Positions 17,134 through 25,286 of a stretch of 31,438 nucleotides of DNA are shown in pieces. The notes under the pieces are model-generated. The model was not told where the DNA came from. It searched no databases and worked only from the letters and a program-made list of their open reading frames with translations. The DNA comes from Bacteroidales bacterium UBA2295. GTDB lineage: Bacteria > Bacteroidota > Bacteroidia > Bacteroidales > Tenuifilaceae. How positions within the stretch are numbered: the first letter of the stretch is position 1; each line of letters begins with the position of its first letter. Where the stretch lies: the NCBI GenBank assembly GCA_002345825.1, contig DDWD01000165.1, positions 1 through 31,438 of the forward strand. Direction: 5' to 3'. The translations under genes and the position numbers were made by a program.

Positions 17134-18423
17134 TTACTTGAGAAACTTAAAGTTCTTACCAAGATAGCGTGCCGATGAGCCAAGCATCTCCTCTATCCTA
17201 AGCAGCTGGTTGTACTTTGCAATCCTGTCGGAACGTGATGCTGAACCAGTTTTAATCTGACCCGTATTTAAGGCTACAGCCAGATGAGCTATGGTTGTGT
17301 CTTCGGTCTCACCCGATCGGTGACTAATAACCGAGGTCATTGAGTTAACATCAGCCAAACGCACAGCGTTAATTGTCTCAGTTAGAGTTCCTATCTGATT
17401 AACCTTTATAAGAATACTATTGGCCGATTTCTCATCGATACCACGCTGAAGACGCTTAACGTTGGTTACAAACAGGTCGTCGCCAACAATTTGAATTTTA
17501 TTACCAAGGGTTTGGTTCATAAGTTTCCAGCCTGCCCAGTCGTCTTCACCCATTCCATCTTCGATTGAAACAATGGGGTACTTACTCACCCACTCTTTCC
17601 AGTAGTCAACCATCTGTGCCGAGGTTAACTTATCACCTGTTGATTTGTGTAGGTGATACACTTTTTCTTCGGGCAGGTAATATTCTGATGAAGCTGGGTC
17701 GAGAGCGAGGTAAATATCTTCGCCAGGACGGTAACCAGCATTTTCAATTGCCTGTAGAATTACGGTAATTGCTTCTTCATTCGACTTTAGGTTTGGTGCA
17801 AATCCACCTTCGTCGCCCACGTTGGTTGAGTAACCCTGTTTTTTAAGAACGGCCTTTAGGCTGTGGAATACTTCAGCCCCCATCCTTAATCCTTCGGAGA
17901 ATGATGGGGCACCAAAGGGCATAATCATAAACTCTTGGAAATCGATGCTGTTATCGGCATGCGAACCTCCATTAAGGATATTCATCATTGGAACAGGAAG
18001 TGTACATGCATTTACACCACCGATATAGCGAAACAGGGGTTGTTGCGTTACTTGTGCTGCTGCATGAGCTACGGCCATTGAAACGCCAAGAATTGCATTG
18101 GCACCTAGGTTAGCCTTATTGTCAGAACCGTCAAGTTTAATAAGAGTTTCGTCAATTAGCTGTTGTTCTAGTACGTGCATACCAACAATCTCTTCTGCAA
18201 TTGTTGAATTAACATTTTCAACGGCTCTCAACACACCTTTGCCTTGGTATCGGCTCTTATCTTCATCGCGTAACTCAACAGCTTCATGCACACCTGTTGA
18301 TGCGCCACTGGGTACGGCTGCTCTTCCAAAGTAACCACTTTCGGTTAGCACGTCCACCTCAATGGTGGGGTTTCCTCTTGAGTCGAGGATTTGCCTAGCA
18401 TGAACATTTACAATTTGTCCCAT
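17134..18423 (-). CDS. eno: Enolase (phosphopyruvate hydratase)
   Basis: 429 residues, full length. It converts 2-phosphoglycerate to phosphoenolpyruvate in glycolysis. All expected active-site residues are visible: the SGASTG loop near 39-44, proton donor E205 (NVGDEGGFAPN), Mg ligands D242 (LALDPASS), E288 (SIEDGM) and D315 (VGDDLFVTN), and the catalytic base K340 in the signature ILIKVNQIGTLTET. The gene lies 104 nt after the L17 gene, between two hairpin terminators, so it should be a separate transcription unit. I see no consensus TAnnTTTG promoter in that gap, so the promoter is either atypical or the first terminator leaks. The leader just before the ATG is AT-rich without Shine-Dalgarno. 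Confidence 0.97.
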   Translation of the reverse strand: MGQIVNVHARQILDSRGNPTIEVDVLTESGYFGRAAVPSGASTGVHEAVELRDEDKSRYQGKGVLRAVENVNSTIAEEIVGMHVLEQQLIDETLIKLDGSDNKANLGANAILGVSMAVAHAAAQVTQQPLFRYIGGVNACTLPVPMMNILNGGSHADNSIDFQEFMIMPFGAPSFSEGLRMGAEVFHSLKAVLKKQGYSTNVGDEGGFAPNLKSNEEAITVILQAIENAGYRPGEDIYLALDPASSEYYLPEEKVYHLHKSTGDKLTSAQMVDYWKEWVSKYPIVSIEDGMGEDDWAGWKLMNQTLGNKIQIVGDDLFVTNVKRLQRGIDEKSANSILIKVNQIGTLTETINAVRLADVNSMTSVISHRSGETEDTTIAHLAVALNTGQIKTGSASRSDRIAKYNQLLRIEEMLGSSARYLGKNFKFLK

Positions 18424-18466
18424 CTCATTAATTTTTAATTATTATAAAACACGGATAAAATTAGTT

Positions 18467-18503
18467 AAAAAAAGGGATTTAGCCATTAAAGCCAATCCCT
18501 TTT
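18467..18503 (-). terminator. Terminator of the ribosomal protein super-operon (after L17)
   Basis: AAAAGGGATT (18470-18479) pairs with AATCCCTTTT (18494-18503), a 10-bp stem with a 14-nt loop. On the minus strand the stem runs into a T tract (18473 down to 18467). It begins 24 nt after the L17 stop and precedes enolase, the expected end of the alpha operon. Confidence 0.8.
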
Positions 18504-18527
18504 AAAATATGGTAAAGATGAAAAGTA

Positions 18528-19109
18528 CTACTTAGATTCCTCAGCGGCAATCTCGTTTTCATCATTATTCTCAGGCTTCTCGGCTTTTGGTTCCATATCT
18601 TCTGCCTTTGCCTTTGGTTCTTCTTTTTTCTCTTCCACTACAGGAGTTTCTGGAGTTGATTTAGCTTGAGGCTCATCAGTAGATTTAGCTTTACCTCTAC
18701 GAGTACGCTTAGCAGCAGGCTTAGCAGACTTCTGCTGAGTAGTATAGGTTTCGTTATAATCAACTAGTTCGATAATGCACATCTCTGCATTGTCACCTAA
18801 ACGGGCACCCGTTTTTAAAATGCGGGTGTACCCCCCAGGTCTACTTGAAACTTTCACTGAAATTTCGCGGAAAAGTTCAGTAACGGCATATTTATCTTTC
18901 AGATAAGCAAAAACTGTTCTACGTGAGTGAGTAGTATCGTTTTTACTTTTAGTAATTAGGGGCTCAACGTAAGTTCTAAGCGCTTTTGCCTTGGCCACTG
19001 TAGTTTTAATACGCTTATACTTTATAAGCGAAACGGCCATATTGGCAAGCATTGCCTTACGGTGAGAAGCGGTACGTCCTAGATGATTTCCTTTTTTATT
19101 GTGTCTCAT
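18528..19109 (-). CDS. rplQ: 50S ribosomal protein L17 (bL17) with long charged tail
   Basis: 193 residues. The conserved L17 body occupies about the first 120 residues (MRHNKKGNHLGRTASHRKAM, then SRPGGYTRILKTGARLGDNA). After it comes a tail of about 70 residues rich in K, E, P and A that looks disordered; the E. coli protein ends much earlier. Long L17 tails are known in Bacteroidota. It is the last gene of the alpha operon, 5 nt after rpoA, and is followed by a terminator. Confidence 0.97.
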   Translation of the reverse strand: MRHNKKGNHLGRTASHRKAMLANMAVSLIKYKRIKTTVAKAKALRTYVEPLITKSKNDTTHSRRTVFAYLKDKYAVTELFREISVKVSSRPGGYTRILKTGARLGDNAEMCIIELVDYNETYTTQQKSAKPAAKRTRRGKAKSTDEPQAKSTPETPVVEEKKEEPKAKAEDMEPKAEKPENNDENEIAAEESK

Positions 19110-19114
19110 CGCAA

Positions 19115-20107
19115 TTATTCCTTGTCAAGTTTGTACTTTGAAATATCCATGCCGAAAGATAGGTTCATCGCATCCAGCAAGTCTTCGAGTTCTGTTAGCG
19201 ATTTCTTACCGAAGTTTCTAAATTTCAGCAGATCGTTTTTGTTAAACCTCACCAAGTCGCCAAGAGTATCCACGTCGGCAGCTTTCAGGCAATTAAGCGC
19301 TCTAACCGATAGGTCAAGGTCAACCAACTTGGTTTTGAGAAGTTGACGCATATGGAGCACCTCCTCGTCGAACTCATCGTTCGCAAACTTATCATCAGCA
19401 TCCAGGGTGATTTTCTCGTCGGAAAAGAGCATAAAGTGATAAATCAGAATCTTTGCTGCTTCCTTAAGGGCATCCTTTGGATGTATGCTACCATCGGTTA
19501 GAATTTCGAAAACCAACTTTTCGTAGTCCGTCTTTTGTTCTACCCTATAGTTTTCTACCTCAAACTTCACGTTTTTGATGGGAGTATGAATAGAGTCAAT
19601 AGGTATAACACCAAACTCTGCATCTTCCACCTTATTCTCCTCGGCAGGAATATACCCTCTACCCTTATGTATCGTAACCTGAATCTCAAGTTTTACGTCG
19701 GGCTCCATCCTACAGATTACAAAATCGGGATTGAGCACTTTGAAACCTGTGAGGAAGTTCGACAGGAATCCTGCTTTAAACTCATTTTGACCTGAGATTG
19801 AAATAGTTACCTTCTCATCCTCAACATCTTCTACAATTCGCTTAAGTCTAATCTGCTTCAGGTTAAGGATAATCTCGGGAACATCTTCTATTACTCCAGG
19901 TATAACGGAGAATTCGTGGTCGACACCAGAAATCTTAATAGATGTAATGGCGTACCCCTCAAGCGAAGATAAAAGAATACGTCTGAGGGCGTTTCCCACG
20001 GTGATTCCATAGCCTGGCTCTAGAGGACGAAACTCGAATCTACCTAGAGTATCAGTAGATTCAAGCATTATTACCTTATCGGGTTTTTGAAATGCCAGAA
20101 TTGCCAT
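19115..20107 (-). CDS. rpoA: DNA-directed RNA polymerase subunit alpha
   Basis: 330 residues, normal length. The N-terminal dimerisation and assembly domain includes EPGYGITVGNALRRILLSSLEG, the contact region for beta and beta-prime. The C-terminal domain starts near 250 and contains the helix-hairpin-helix part (LSVRALNCLKAADVDTLGDL, then FRNFGKKSLTEL), which binds UP elements and activators. It lies between S4 (12 nt upstream) and L17 (5 nt downstream), the standard alpha-operon order. Confidence 0.98.
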   Translation of the reverse strand: MAILAFQKPDKVIMLESTDTLGRFEFRPLEPGYGITVGNALRRILLSSLEGYAITSIKISGVDHEFSVIPGVIEDVPEIILNLKQIRLKRIVEDVEDEKVTISISGQNEFKAGFLSNFLTGFKVLNPDFVICRMEPDVKLEIQVTIHKGRGYIPAEENKVEDAEFGVIPIDSIHTPIKNVKFEVENYRVEQKTDYEKLVFEILTDGSIHPKDALKEAAKILIYHFMLFSDEKITLDADDKFANDEFDEEVLHMRQLLKTKLVDLDLSVRALNCLKAADVDTLGDLVRFNKNDLLKFRNFGKKSLTELEDLLDAMNLSFGMDISKYKLDKE

Positions 20108-20119
20108 TCGGTTTAGTTT

Positions 20120-20728
20120 TTACTTGGAGTATAATTCAACAATTAGCTGTTCTTTGATATTCTCAGGAATATCTGAACGCTCAGGACTGGTCATAAACTT
20201 ACCAACTAGTTGGTCACCATCCCACTCTAGCCAAGAGTATTTTGATGATCGGTTGGAAGTCAACGAATCTGTTACAATTTCTAATGATTTTGATTTTTCG
20301 CGTACTCCTACCAGATCACCTGGCTTGAGTGTGTACGAAGGGATATTCACCAGTTTACCGTTAACGGTTATATGCCTATGCGTTACAAGCTGACGAGCGG
20401 ATGCGCGGGTAGGAGCGATTCCCAACCTGTACACAACGTTATCAAGCCTTGATTCAAGCAGTTGTAGAAGAATTTCACCTGTTACACCCTGCATCCGTGA
20501 TGCTTTCTTAAAGGTGTTGGCGAATTGCTTCTCAAGTACACCGTAGGTAAATTTGGCTTTTTGCTTCTCTTGAAGCTGAATGCCGTATTCCGATACTTTC
20601 TTACGTTTCTTATTGATACCGTGCATTCCTGGGGGATAGTTCTTTTTCTCAAGAACTTTATCGGGCCCAAAAATGGGTTCCCCAAATTTTCTTGCAATTT
20701 TGGTGGTTGGTCCAGTATATCTTGCCAT
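20120..20728 (-). CDS. rpsD: 30S ribosomal protein S4 (uS4)
   Basis: 202 residues. It is a primary 16S rRNA binder that nucleates assembly of the 30S body. The S4 RNA-binding domain is clear (LLESRLDNVVYRLGIAPTRA, then QLVTHRHITVNGKLVNIPSY). The N-terminal region has no Cys, so this is the zinc-free form. In E. coli S4 is also the translational repressor of this operon; no matching pseudoknot was recognised here. Confidence 0.98.
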   Translation of the reverse strand: MARYTGPTTKIARKFGEPIFGPDKVLEKKNYPPGMHGINKKRKKVSEYGIQLQEKQKAKFTYGVLEKQFANTFKKASRMQGVTGEILLQLLESRLDNVVYRLGIAPTRASARQLVTHRHITVNGKLVNIPSYTLKPGDLVGVREKSKSLEIVTDSLTSNRSSKYSWLEWDGDQLVGKFMTSPERSDIPENIKEQLIVELYSK

Positions 20729-20767
20729 TCCTCAATAGTTTTAAAATTCTAGATTTCTATCAAATTA

Positions 20768-21157
20768 TTAAACCCTGCGCCTTTTGGGAGGACGACAACC
20801 ATTATGTGGTAGTGGGGTAACATCAACAATCTCGGTTACTTCAATACCAGCGGAGTGAAGGGTACGAATAGCCGACTCACGACCTGAGCCAGGGCCTTTA
20901 ACGTAAACTTTCACCTTGCGAAGTCCTAAATCGTAAGCTACTTTGGCACAATCACCTGCTGCGGTTTGCGCTGCGTAGGGTGTATTCTTTTTTGAACCTC
21001 TGAATCCCATTTTTCCAGCGGACGACCATGAAATTACCTGGCCTGTGCTGTTGGTAAGGGTAACAATGATATTGTTGAATGAGGAGTGGACGTGTGCCTG
21101 TCCTACTGCTTCAACCTTTACAACTTTCTTTTTAGCTGATCCTGTTTTCTTTGCCAT
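20768..21157 (-). CDS. rpsK: 30S ribosomal protein S11 (uS11)
   Basis: 129 residues. S11 sits on the platform near the mRNA exit site. Conserved stretches include HSSFNNIIVTLTNSTGQVI, the AAGDCAK region and the C-terminal PLPHNGCRPPKRRRV, where the Asn-Gly pair is the site that forms isoaspartate in E. coli S11. It lies 10 nt after S13 and 39 nt before S4. Confidence 0.98.
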   Translation of the reverse strand: MAKKTGSAKKKVVKVEAVGQAHVHSSFNNIIVTLTNSTGQVISWSSAGKMGFRGSKKNTPYAAQTAAGDCAKVAYDLGLRKVKVYVKGPGSGRESAIRTLHSAGIEVTEIVDVTPLPHNGCRPPKRRRV

Positions 21158-21167
21158 AACCTATGAT

Positions 21168-21545
21168 CTATTTAGTAGCTTTCTTCTTATTGGCAACGGT
21201 TTTCTTGCGGCCCTTACGGGTTCTAGCATTGTTTTTGGTGCTCTGACCTCTAACAGGCAAACCGATACGGTGGCGAATACCGCGGTAGCAACCAATGTCC
21301 ATCAACCGTTTAATATTTAGCTGAACCATTGAGCGCAGCTCACCCTCCACTTTATACTTCTCATTGAGTATTGCGCGGATATTGTTTATGTTCTCGTCTG
21401 TCCAATCCTTTACCTGGGTGTTGGAATCAACACCTGCATCGGTAAGGATGCTGCGTGCGCTGCTTCGCCCAATACCGTAGATATAGGTAAGCGCTACTTC
21501 GCCTCGCTTGTTTTTAGGTAAATCAACACCTACTATACGTGCCAT
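21168..21545 (-). CDS. rpsM: 30S ribosomal protein S13 (uS13)
   Basis: 125 residues. S13 lies in the 30S head and contacts L5 and the P-site tRNA through its basic tail. It opens with MARIVGVDLPKNKRGEVALT and has the RHRIGLPVRGQSTKNNARTRKG signature followed by a lysine-rich end. Unlike its neighbours, it has a strong Shine-Dalgarno, AAGGAG, five bases before the ATG. A TAACTTTG that fits a -7 promoter box lies in the 39-nt gap before it. Confidence 0.98.
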   Translation of the reverse strand: MARIVGVDLPKNKRGEVALTYIYGIGRSSARSILTDAGVDSNTQVKDWTDENINNIRAILNEKYKVEGELRSMVQLNIKRLMDIGCYRGIRHRIGLPVRGQSTKNNARTRKGRKKTVANKKKATK

Positions 21546-21550
21546 ATTAT

Positions 21551-21556
21551 CTCCTT
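21551..21556 (-). promoter_or_regulatory. Strong Shine-Dalgarno sequence before rpsM
   Basis: AAGGAG on the minus strand, five bases before the rpsM ATG. It is complementary to the usual 3' end of 16S rRNA. I checked the leaders of most other genes in this window by eye and found no comparable motif at proper spacing, as expected for Bacteroidota. A possible -7 box TAACTTTG lies just upstream (21579-21572), without a clear -33 partner. Confidence 0.7.
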
Positions 21557-21584
21557 AAAAAAATTAGGGTACAAAGTTAATAAA

Positions 21585-21701
21585 TTATCCTTGGCGTTGT
21601 TTAAACTTCGGATTTTTTTTGTTAATCACGTACAAACGCCCTTTACGCTTAACGATTTTGCAATCGTCGCTGCGTTTTTTAACTGAAGCTCTTACTTTCA
21701 T
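21585..21701 (-). CDS. rpmJ: 50S ribosomal protein L36 (bL36), zinc-free form
   Basis: 38 codons: starts MKVRASVKKRSDDCKIVKRK and ends NPKFKQRQG. The zinc-binding form has three Cys and one His. Here only the Cys at 14 remains; the other sites are Ser11, Asn27 (YVIN) and Phe33 (KFKQ), so no metal should bind. Position between IF-1 and S13 is the normal one. Confidence 0.96.
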   Translation of the reverse strand: MKVRASVKKRSDDCKIVKRKGRLYVINKKNPKFKQRQG

Positions 21702-21725
21702 CGCAATTACTTATTATCGGTTAAA

Positions 21726-21944
21726 TTACTTGTAACGGAACGTTATGCGACCCTTCGATAAATCGTAGGGAGACATTTCAACCTTCACCTTATCACCCGG
21801 TAGAATTTTGATGTAATGCATACGCATTTTCCCTGATATATGGGCAGTTATTACGTGTCCATTATCTAACTCTACCCGAAACATTGCGTTCGATAGGGCT
21901 TCTATAATTGTTCCATCCTTCTCTATGGCAGGTTGTTTGGCCAT
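21726..21944 (-). CDS. infA: Translation initiation factor IF-1
   Basis: 72 residues, standard length. A single OB-fold (S1-like) protein that occupies the ribosomal A site during initiation. Recognisable from MAKQPAIEKDGTIIEALSNA, the FRVELDNGHVITAHISGKMR core and the closing DLSKGRITFRYK. It lies 17 nt after map and 24 nt before L36. Confidence 0.98.
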   Translation of the reverse strand: MAKQPAIEKDGTIIEALSNAMFRVELDNGHVITAHISGKMRMHYIKILPGDKVKVEMSPYDLSKGRITFRYK

Positions 21945-21961
21945 AATTCAAATTAAGTTTA

Positions 21962-22735
21962 TTATAACGTGTAAACTTCTTCAATGTACTTAAAGGTGGA
22001 AAGCAACTGGGGCTTTCCTTTTCCTATTGCAACGGTCAGTTCAAAATGTGCCGATGGTTTGTGGTCGTATGTTTTGATAGTCCACCCATCGTTCTCTTGA
22101 TACACATGCTTTGTACCAATATTAATCATTGGTTCAATGCATATTACCATACCATTAACAAGTTTAGAACCTCGACCTCGGCTACCATAATTAGGTACTT
22201 CGGGTTTTTCGTGCATATCTTTCCCTAATCCGTGCCCAACCAACTCGCGTACAACCGAAAAACCATTACTCTCGGCATGAACTTGAACAGCGTTGGAAAT
22301 ATCCCCCACGCGATTTCCATGGATTGCCTGAAGGATACCTTGGTAAAGGCTTTCTTCGGTCACTTTCAAAAGTTTTCTTACTTCGTCGGCTACGGTACCT
22401 ACCGCAAAGGAATAGGCAGAATCGCCATAAAAACCTTTGTACTTTGTTCCGCAGTCAACCGAAACAATATCACCTTCTTTAAGCTCTACATTCGACGGAA
22501 TGCCATGAACCACTGCATCGTTAACCGAAGTACAAAGGGTATTTGGAAAACCTCCATACCCTAGGAATCCTGGTTCAGCACCATGGTCACGGATAAACTC
22601 CTCAGCTACTTTATCTAGCGCCAGCGTAGTGACCCCAGGTTTTATCCTTTTAGCCACTTCGGCTAGGGTTCTCGACACCAGATCACCATTTATTCTGAGC
22701 AGTTCAATTTCTTCTTCCGTCTTGGTAATTTGCAT
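21962..22735 (-). CDS. map: Type I methionine aminopeptidase
   Basis: 257 residues. It removes the N-terminal methionine from nascent proteins and needs two metal ions. The five ligands are all present: D94 (VDCGT), D105 (FYGDSA), H168 (GHGLGKDMHE), E201 (IEPMIN) and E232 (HFELTV). The substrate-side His is H77 (AVVHGIP). No N-terminal extension is present. It follows secY by 27 nt, the usual spc-operon order in Bacteroidota, without an adk gene between them. Confidence 0.97.
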   Translation of the reverse strand: MQITKTEEEIELLRINGDLVSRTLAEVAKRIKPGVTTLALDKVAEEFIRDHGAEPGFLGYGGFPNTLCTSVNDAVVHGIPSNVELKEGDIVSVDCGTKYKGFYGDSAYSFAVGTVADEVRKLLKVTEESLYQGILQAIHGNRVGDISNAVQVHAESNGFSVVRELVGHGLGKDMHEKPEVPNYGSRGRGSKLVNGMVICIEPMINIGTKHVYQENDGWTIKTYDHKPSAHFELTVAIGKGKPQLLSTFKYIEEVYTL

Positions 22736-22762
22736 TGTATAAGAACGCTTACAATGGGGGTT

Positions 22763-24088
22763 TTACATCCCCGATTTTCCTTTTATCCTACCAGTTTTCA
22801 TCAGTCCATCGTAATGGCGCATCAAGAGGTGGCTTTCAATTTGCTGAAGTGTATCAAGTACTACCCCAACTAAAATAAGTAGCGATGTGCCACCAAAAAA
22901 TTGTGCCATTAGGTTGCTAACTCCTAGGAGCATTGCAAAAGCAGGAAGAATAGCGATTAGGGCTAGGAATATTGAACCCGGCAGTGTAATCTTCGACATA
23001 ATTGAATCGAGAAATTCCACTGTTTTTCGTCCAGGCTTAACTCCTGGTATAAATCCACCGTTTTTCTTCATATCTTCTGCCATCTGATTTGGATTGATGG
23101 TAACAGCAGTGTAAAAGTAAGTGAATGCAATGATTAGTAGGGCAAACGTGAAATTGTACCAAAAACCGGTAAAATCAGAAAAAGCAGCCGCTATACCAGT
23201 AGTGGTTTCTGTATCGAAGCTTGCCAACATCATTGGAAGAAACATTAGGGCTTGCGCAAAAATAATGGGCATTACCCCTGCAGAATTCACCTTTAGAGGA
23301 ATGTACTGCCTTACCCCACCATACTGCTTATTGCCTACAATACGCTTGGCATACTGAACAGGTATTTTCCTTGTTCCTTGAACCAAGAGAATTGAGAACA
23401 TGAACACAGCAAAGAGGATAATCATTTCGACCAAGAACATTACTAGTCCACCTGCCATTTCCTCGGAACGCTGGAAAAATTCAGCGACCAAAGCAACGGG
23501 TAGCCTTGCAATGATACCAACCATAATTATCAACGAAATACCATTCCCTATTCCTTTGTCGGTAATCTTTTCACCAAGCCACATGACGAACATAGTACCA
23601 GCAATAAGAATAATAGTTGAGGAGATGGTAAAATAAACACCTTGAAGTGCAAATGCTGAAGCGGGAAGCTGCGCGTGTAGGTTAGCTAGGTAGGTAGGCG
23701 CTTGAAGAACCAAAATGATTACGGTTAAATAACGTGTAATCTGGTTAATTTTACGACGACCACTCTCCCCTTCTTTCTGCAAACGCTGAAAGTAAGGAAT
23801 GGCAATACCTAGCAACTGAACAACAATTGATGCCGAGATGTATGGCATAATCCCCAAGGCAAATATTGATGCCCTGCTGAATGATCCTCCTGAGAACATA
23901 TCGAGCAGCCCCATAATGCCGTCGGCAGTTTGGTTTTGCAATGCGCCTAATTGGGCCGGATCAATTCCTGGAAGTACAACATAACTTCCCAAACGATAAA
24001 TTAATAATATCCCAAGAGTATAGAGGATTCGATTTCTCAGATCCTCTATCTTAAAGATATTTTTTAAAGTTTCAAAAAAAGATTTCAT
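22763..24088 (-). CDS. secY: Protein translocase subunit SecY
   Basis: 441 residues from the ATG at 24088; one extra codon upstream would be TTG. It forms the protein-conducting channel of the inner membrane with SecE and SecG. About ten hydrophobic segments are visible. Near the N-terminus are LGILLIYRLGSYVVLPG and the SGGSFSRASIFALGIMPYISAS stretch, which covers the plug and second helix. The cytoplasmic QGTRKIPVQYAKRIVG loop, a SecA and ribosome contact, is present. It lies 4 nt after L15. Confidence 0.98.
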   Translation of the reverse strand: MKSFFETLKNIFKIEDLRNRILYTLGILLIYRLGSYVVLPGIDPAQLGALQNQTADGIMGLLDMFSGGSFSRASIFALGIMPYISASIVVQLLGIAIPYFQRLQKEGESGRRKINQITRYLTVIILVLQAPTYLANLHAQLPASAFALQGVYFTISSTIILIAGTMFVMWLGEKITDKGIGNGISLIIMVGIIARLPVALVAEFFQRSEEMAGGLVMFLVEMIILFAVFMFSILLVQGTRKIPVQYAKRIVGNKQYGGVRQYIPLKVNSAGVMPIIFAQALMFLPMMLASFDTETTTGIAAAFSDFTGFWYNFTFALLIIAFTYFYTAVTINPNQMAEDMKKNGGFIPGVKPGRKTVEFLDSIMSKITLPGSIFLALIAILPAFAMLLGVSNLMAQFFGGTSLLILVGVVLDTLQQIESHLLMRHYDGLMKTGRIKGKSGM

Positions 24089-24092
24089 CAAG

Positions 24093-24539
24093 TTATAGTT
24101 TTACGGCTGTTCCTTGCACTGCTTCAATGGCTTCTACTGCTTTTTTGGAAAAAGCATGGGCTTTCACCTCAAGTTTCGAAGTAAGCGTTCCATTTCCTAA
24201 AATTTTAACTAGATCTTTCTTAGCGATAAGACCAGCTTCAATAAAAGTTTGAACGTCAATTGAAGTTAGGTTGTGCTTGTCGGCCAGTGTTTGTAAAACA
24301 TCAATATTGATTGCTTTATACTCTTTGCGGAAAGGATTTTTGAAACCGAATTTTGGAAGACGACGCTGCAAGGGCATCTGTCCGCCTTCGAATCCAATTT
24401 TTTTGGAGTAACCCGAGCGCGATTTGGCACCCTTGTGACCCCTTGTTGATGTGCCACCATGCCCTGATCCAGTTCCACGCCCTATGCGTTTCTCCTTGTG
24501 GGTTGAGCCTTTGGCGGGCTTTAGATTATGCAATTCCAT
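24093..24539 (-). CDS. rplO: 50S ribosomal protein L15 (uL15)
   Basis: 148 residues. A late-assembly 23S binder. The Gly/Arg-rich N-terminal arm is typical (GRGTGSGHGGTSTRGHKGAKSR, then GFEGGQMPLQRRLPKFGF), followed by a compact C-terminal domain. It comes 30 nt after L30 and just before secY. Confidence 0.97.
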   Translation of the reverse strand: MELHNLKPAKGSTHKEKRIGRGTGSGHGGTSTRGHKGAKSRSGYSKKIGFEGGQMPLQRRLPKFGFKNPFRKEYKAINIDVLQTLADKHNLTSIDVQTFIEAGLIAKKDLVKILGNGTLTSKLEVKAHAFSKKAVEAIEAVQGTAVKL

Positions 24540-24569
24540 ATCTTATAACCATTATAAGGTTTTTAATCA

Positions 24570-24746
24570 CTATTGTTCTACTCGAACAAGGTGTTTAACT
24601 TTCTCAATCATCCCCAATGTTTCGGGGTTGTTTTCGCGTTCAACGCTGTGGTTGATCCTTCGTAATCCAAGCGACTCAAGGCAAGCCTTTTGGCGCTTCG
24701 ACGAGCCAATTTTGCTCTTAATCTGTGTGATTTTAATCTTTGCCAT
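24570..24746 (-). CDS. rpmD: 50S ribosomal protein L30 (uL30)
   Basis: 58 codons: starts MAKIKITQIKSKIGSSKRQK, has the family-typical LGLRRINHSVE in the middle and ends HLVRVEQ. The ferredoxin-like short bacterial form of L30. It lies 13 nt after S5 and before L15, the normal position. Confidence 0.96.
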   Translation of the reverse strand: MAKIKITQIKSKIGSSKRQKACLESLGLRRINHSVERENNPETLGMIEKVKHLVRVEQ

Positions 24747-24759
24747 ATCTCCGAATTAT

Positions 24760-25281
24760 CTAACCGTTAAACACTTTACTCAACTCAACTCCGCGAACAG
24801 CAGCAACGGCATAGGCGTCGCGCATTTCAAGAAGTGCAGCGACAGTAGCCTTCACAAGGTTGTGTGGGTTTGATGATCCTTTTGATTTAGCTAGCACGTC
24901 AGTTATTCCAACGCTCTCAAGCACTGCCCTCATCGCACCACCAGCTTTCACTCCAGTACCGTGCGATGCTGGTTTAAGGAATACGCGTGCACCACCGTAC
25001 TTGGCAATCTGCTCGTGAGGAATGGTTCCCTTGTGGATAGGTACTTTTACCAGGTTTTTCTTGGCATCCTCTATCCCTTTCGAGATAGCTGAGGTTACTT
25101 CACCAGCTTTACCTAACCCAAATCCAACGATACCATTCTCGTTTCCAACCACCACAATGGCAGAAAAGCTAAAAGTTCTACCACCCTTGGTAACTTTGGT
25201 AACGCGCTGTATTGAGACCAACCTATCTTTTAGTTCAAGGTCAGCAGTCTTTACTTTACGAATACTTGTATTTGTTGACAT
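24760..25281 (-). CDS. rpsE: 30S ribosomal protein S5 (uS5)
   Basis: 173 residues. S5 lies at the mRNA entry channel and affects decoding accuracy. The N-terminal double-stranded-RNA-binding-like domain spans about 14-80 (LKDRLVSIQRVTKVTKGGRT, then VGFGLGKAGEV). The C-terminal domain has the conserved AGGAMRAVLESVGITDVLAK. It is 5 nt after L18. Confidence 0.97.
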   Translation of the reverse strand: MSTNTSIRKVKTADLELKDRLVSIQRVTKVTKGGRTFSFSAIVVVGNENGIVGFGLGKAGEVTSAISKGIEDAKKNLVKVPIHKGTIPHEQIAKYGGARVFLKPASHGTGVKAGGAMRAVLESVGITDVLAKSKGSSNPHNLVKATVAALLEMRDAYAVAAVRGVELSKVFNG

Positions 25282-25286
25282 CGCTT

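Noticed and set aside
21546..21584. Terminator or attenuator between L36 and S13 because of the T-run before AAGGAG
   Set aside because: No convincing stem precedes the T-run.
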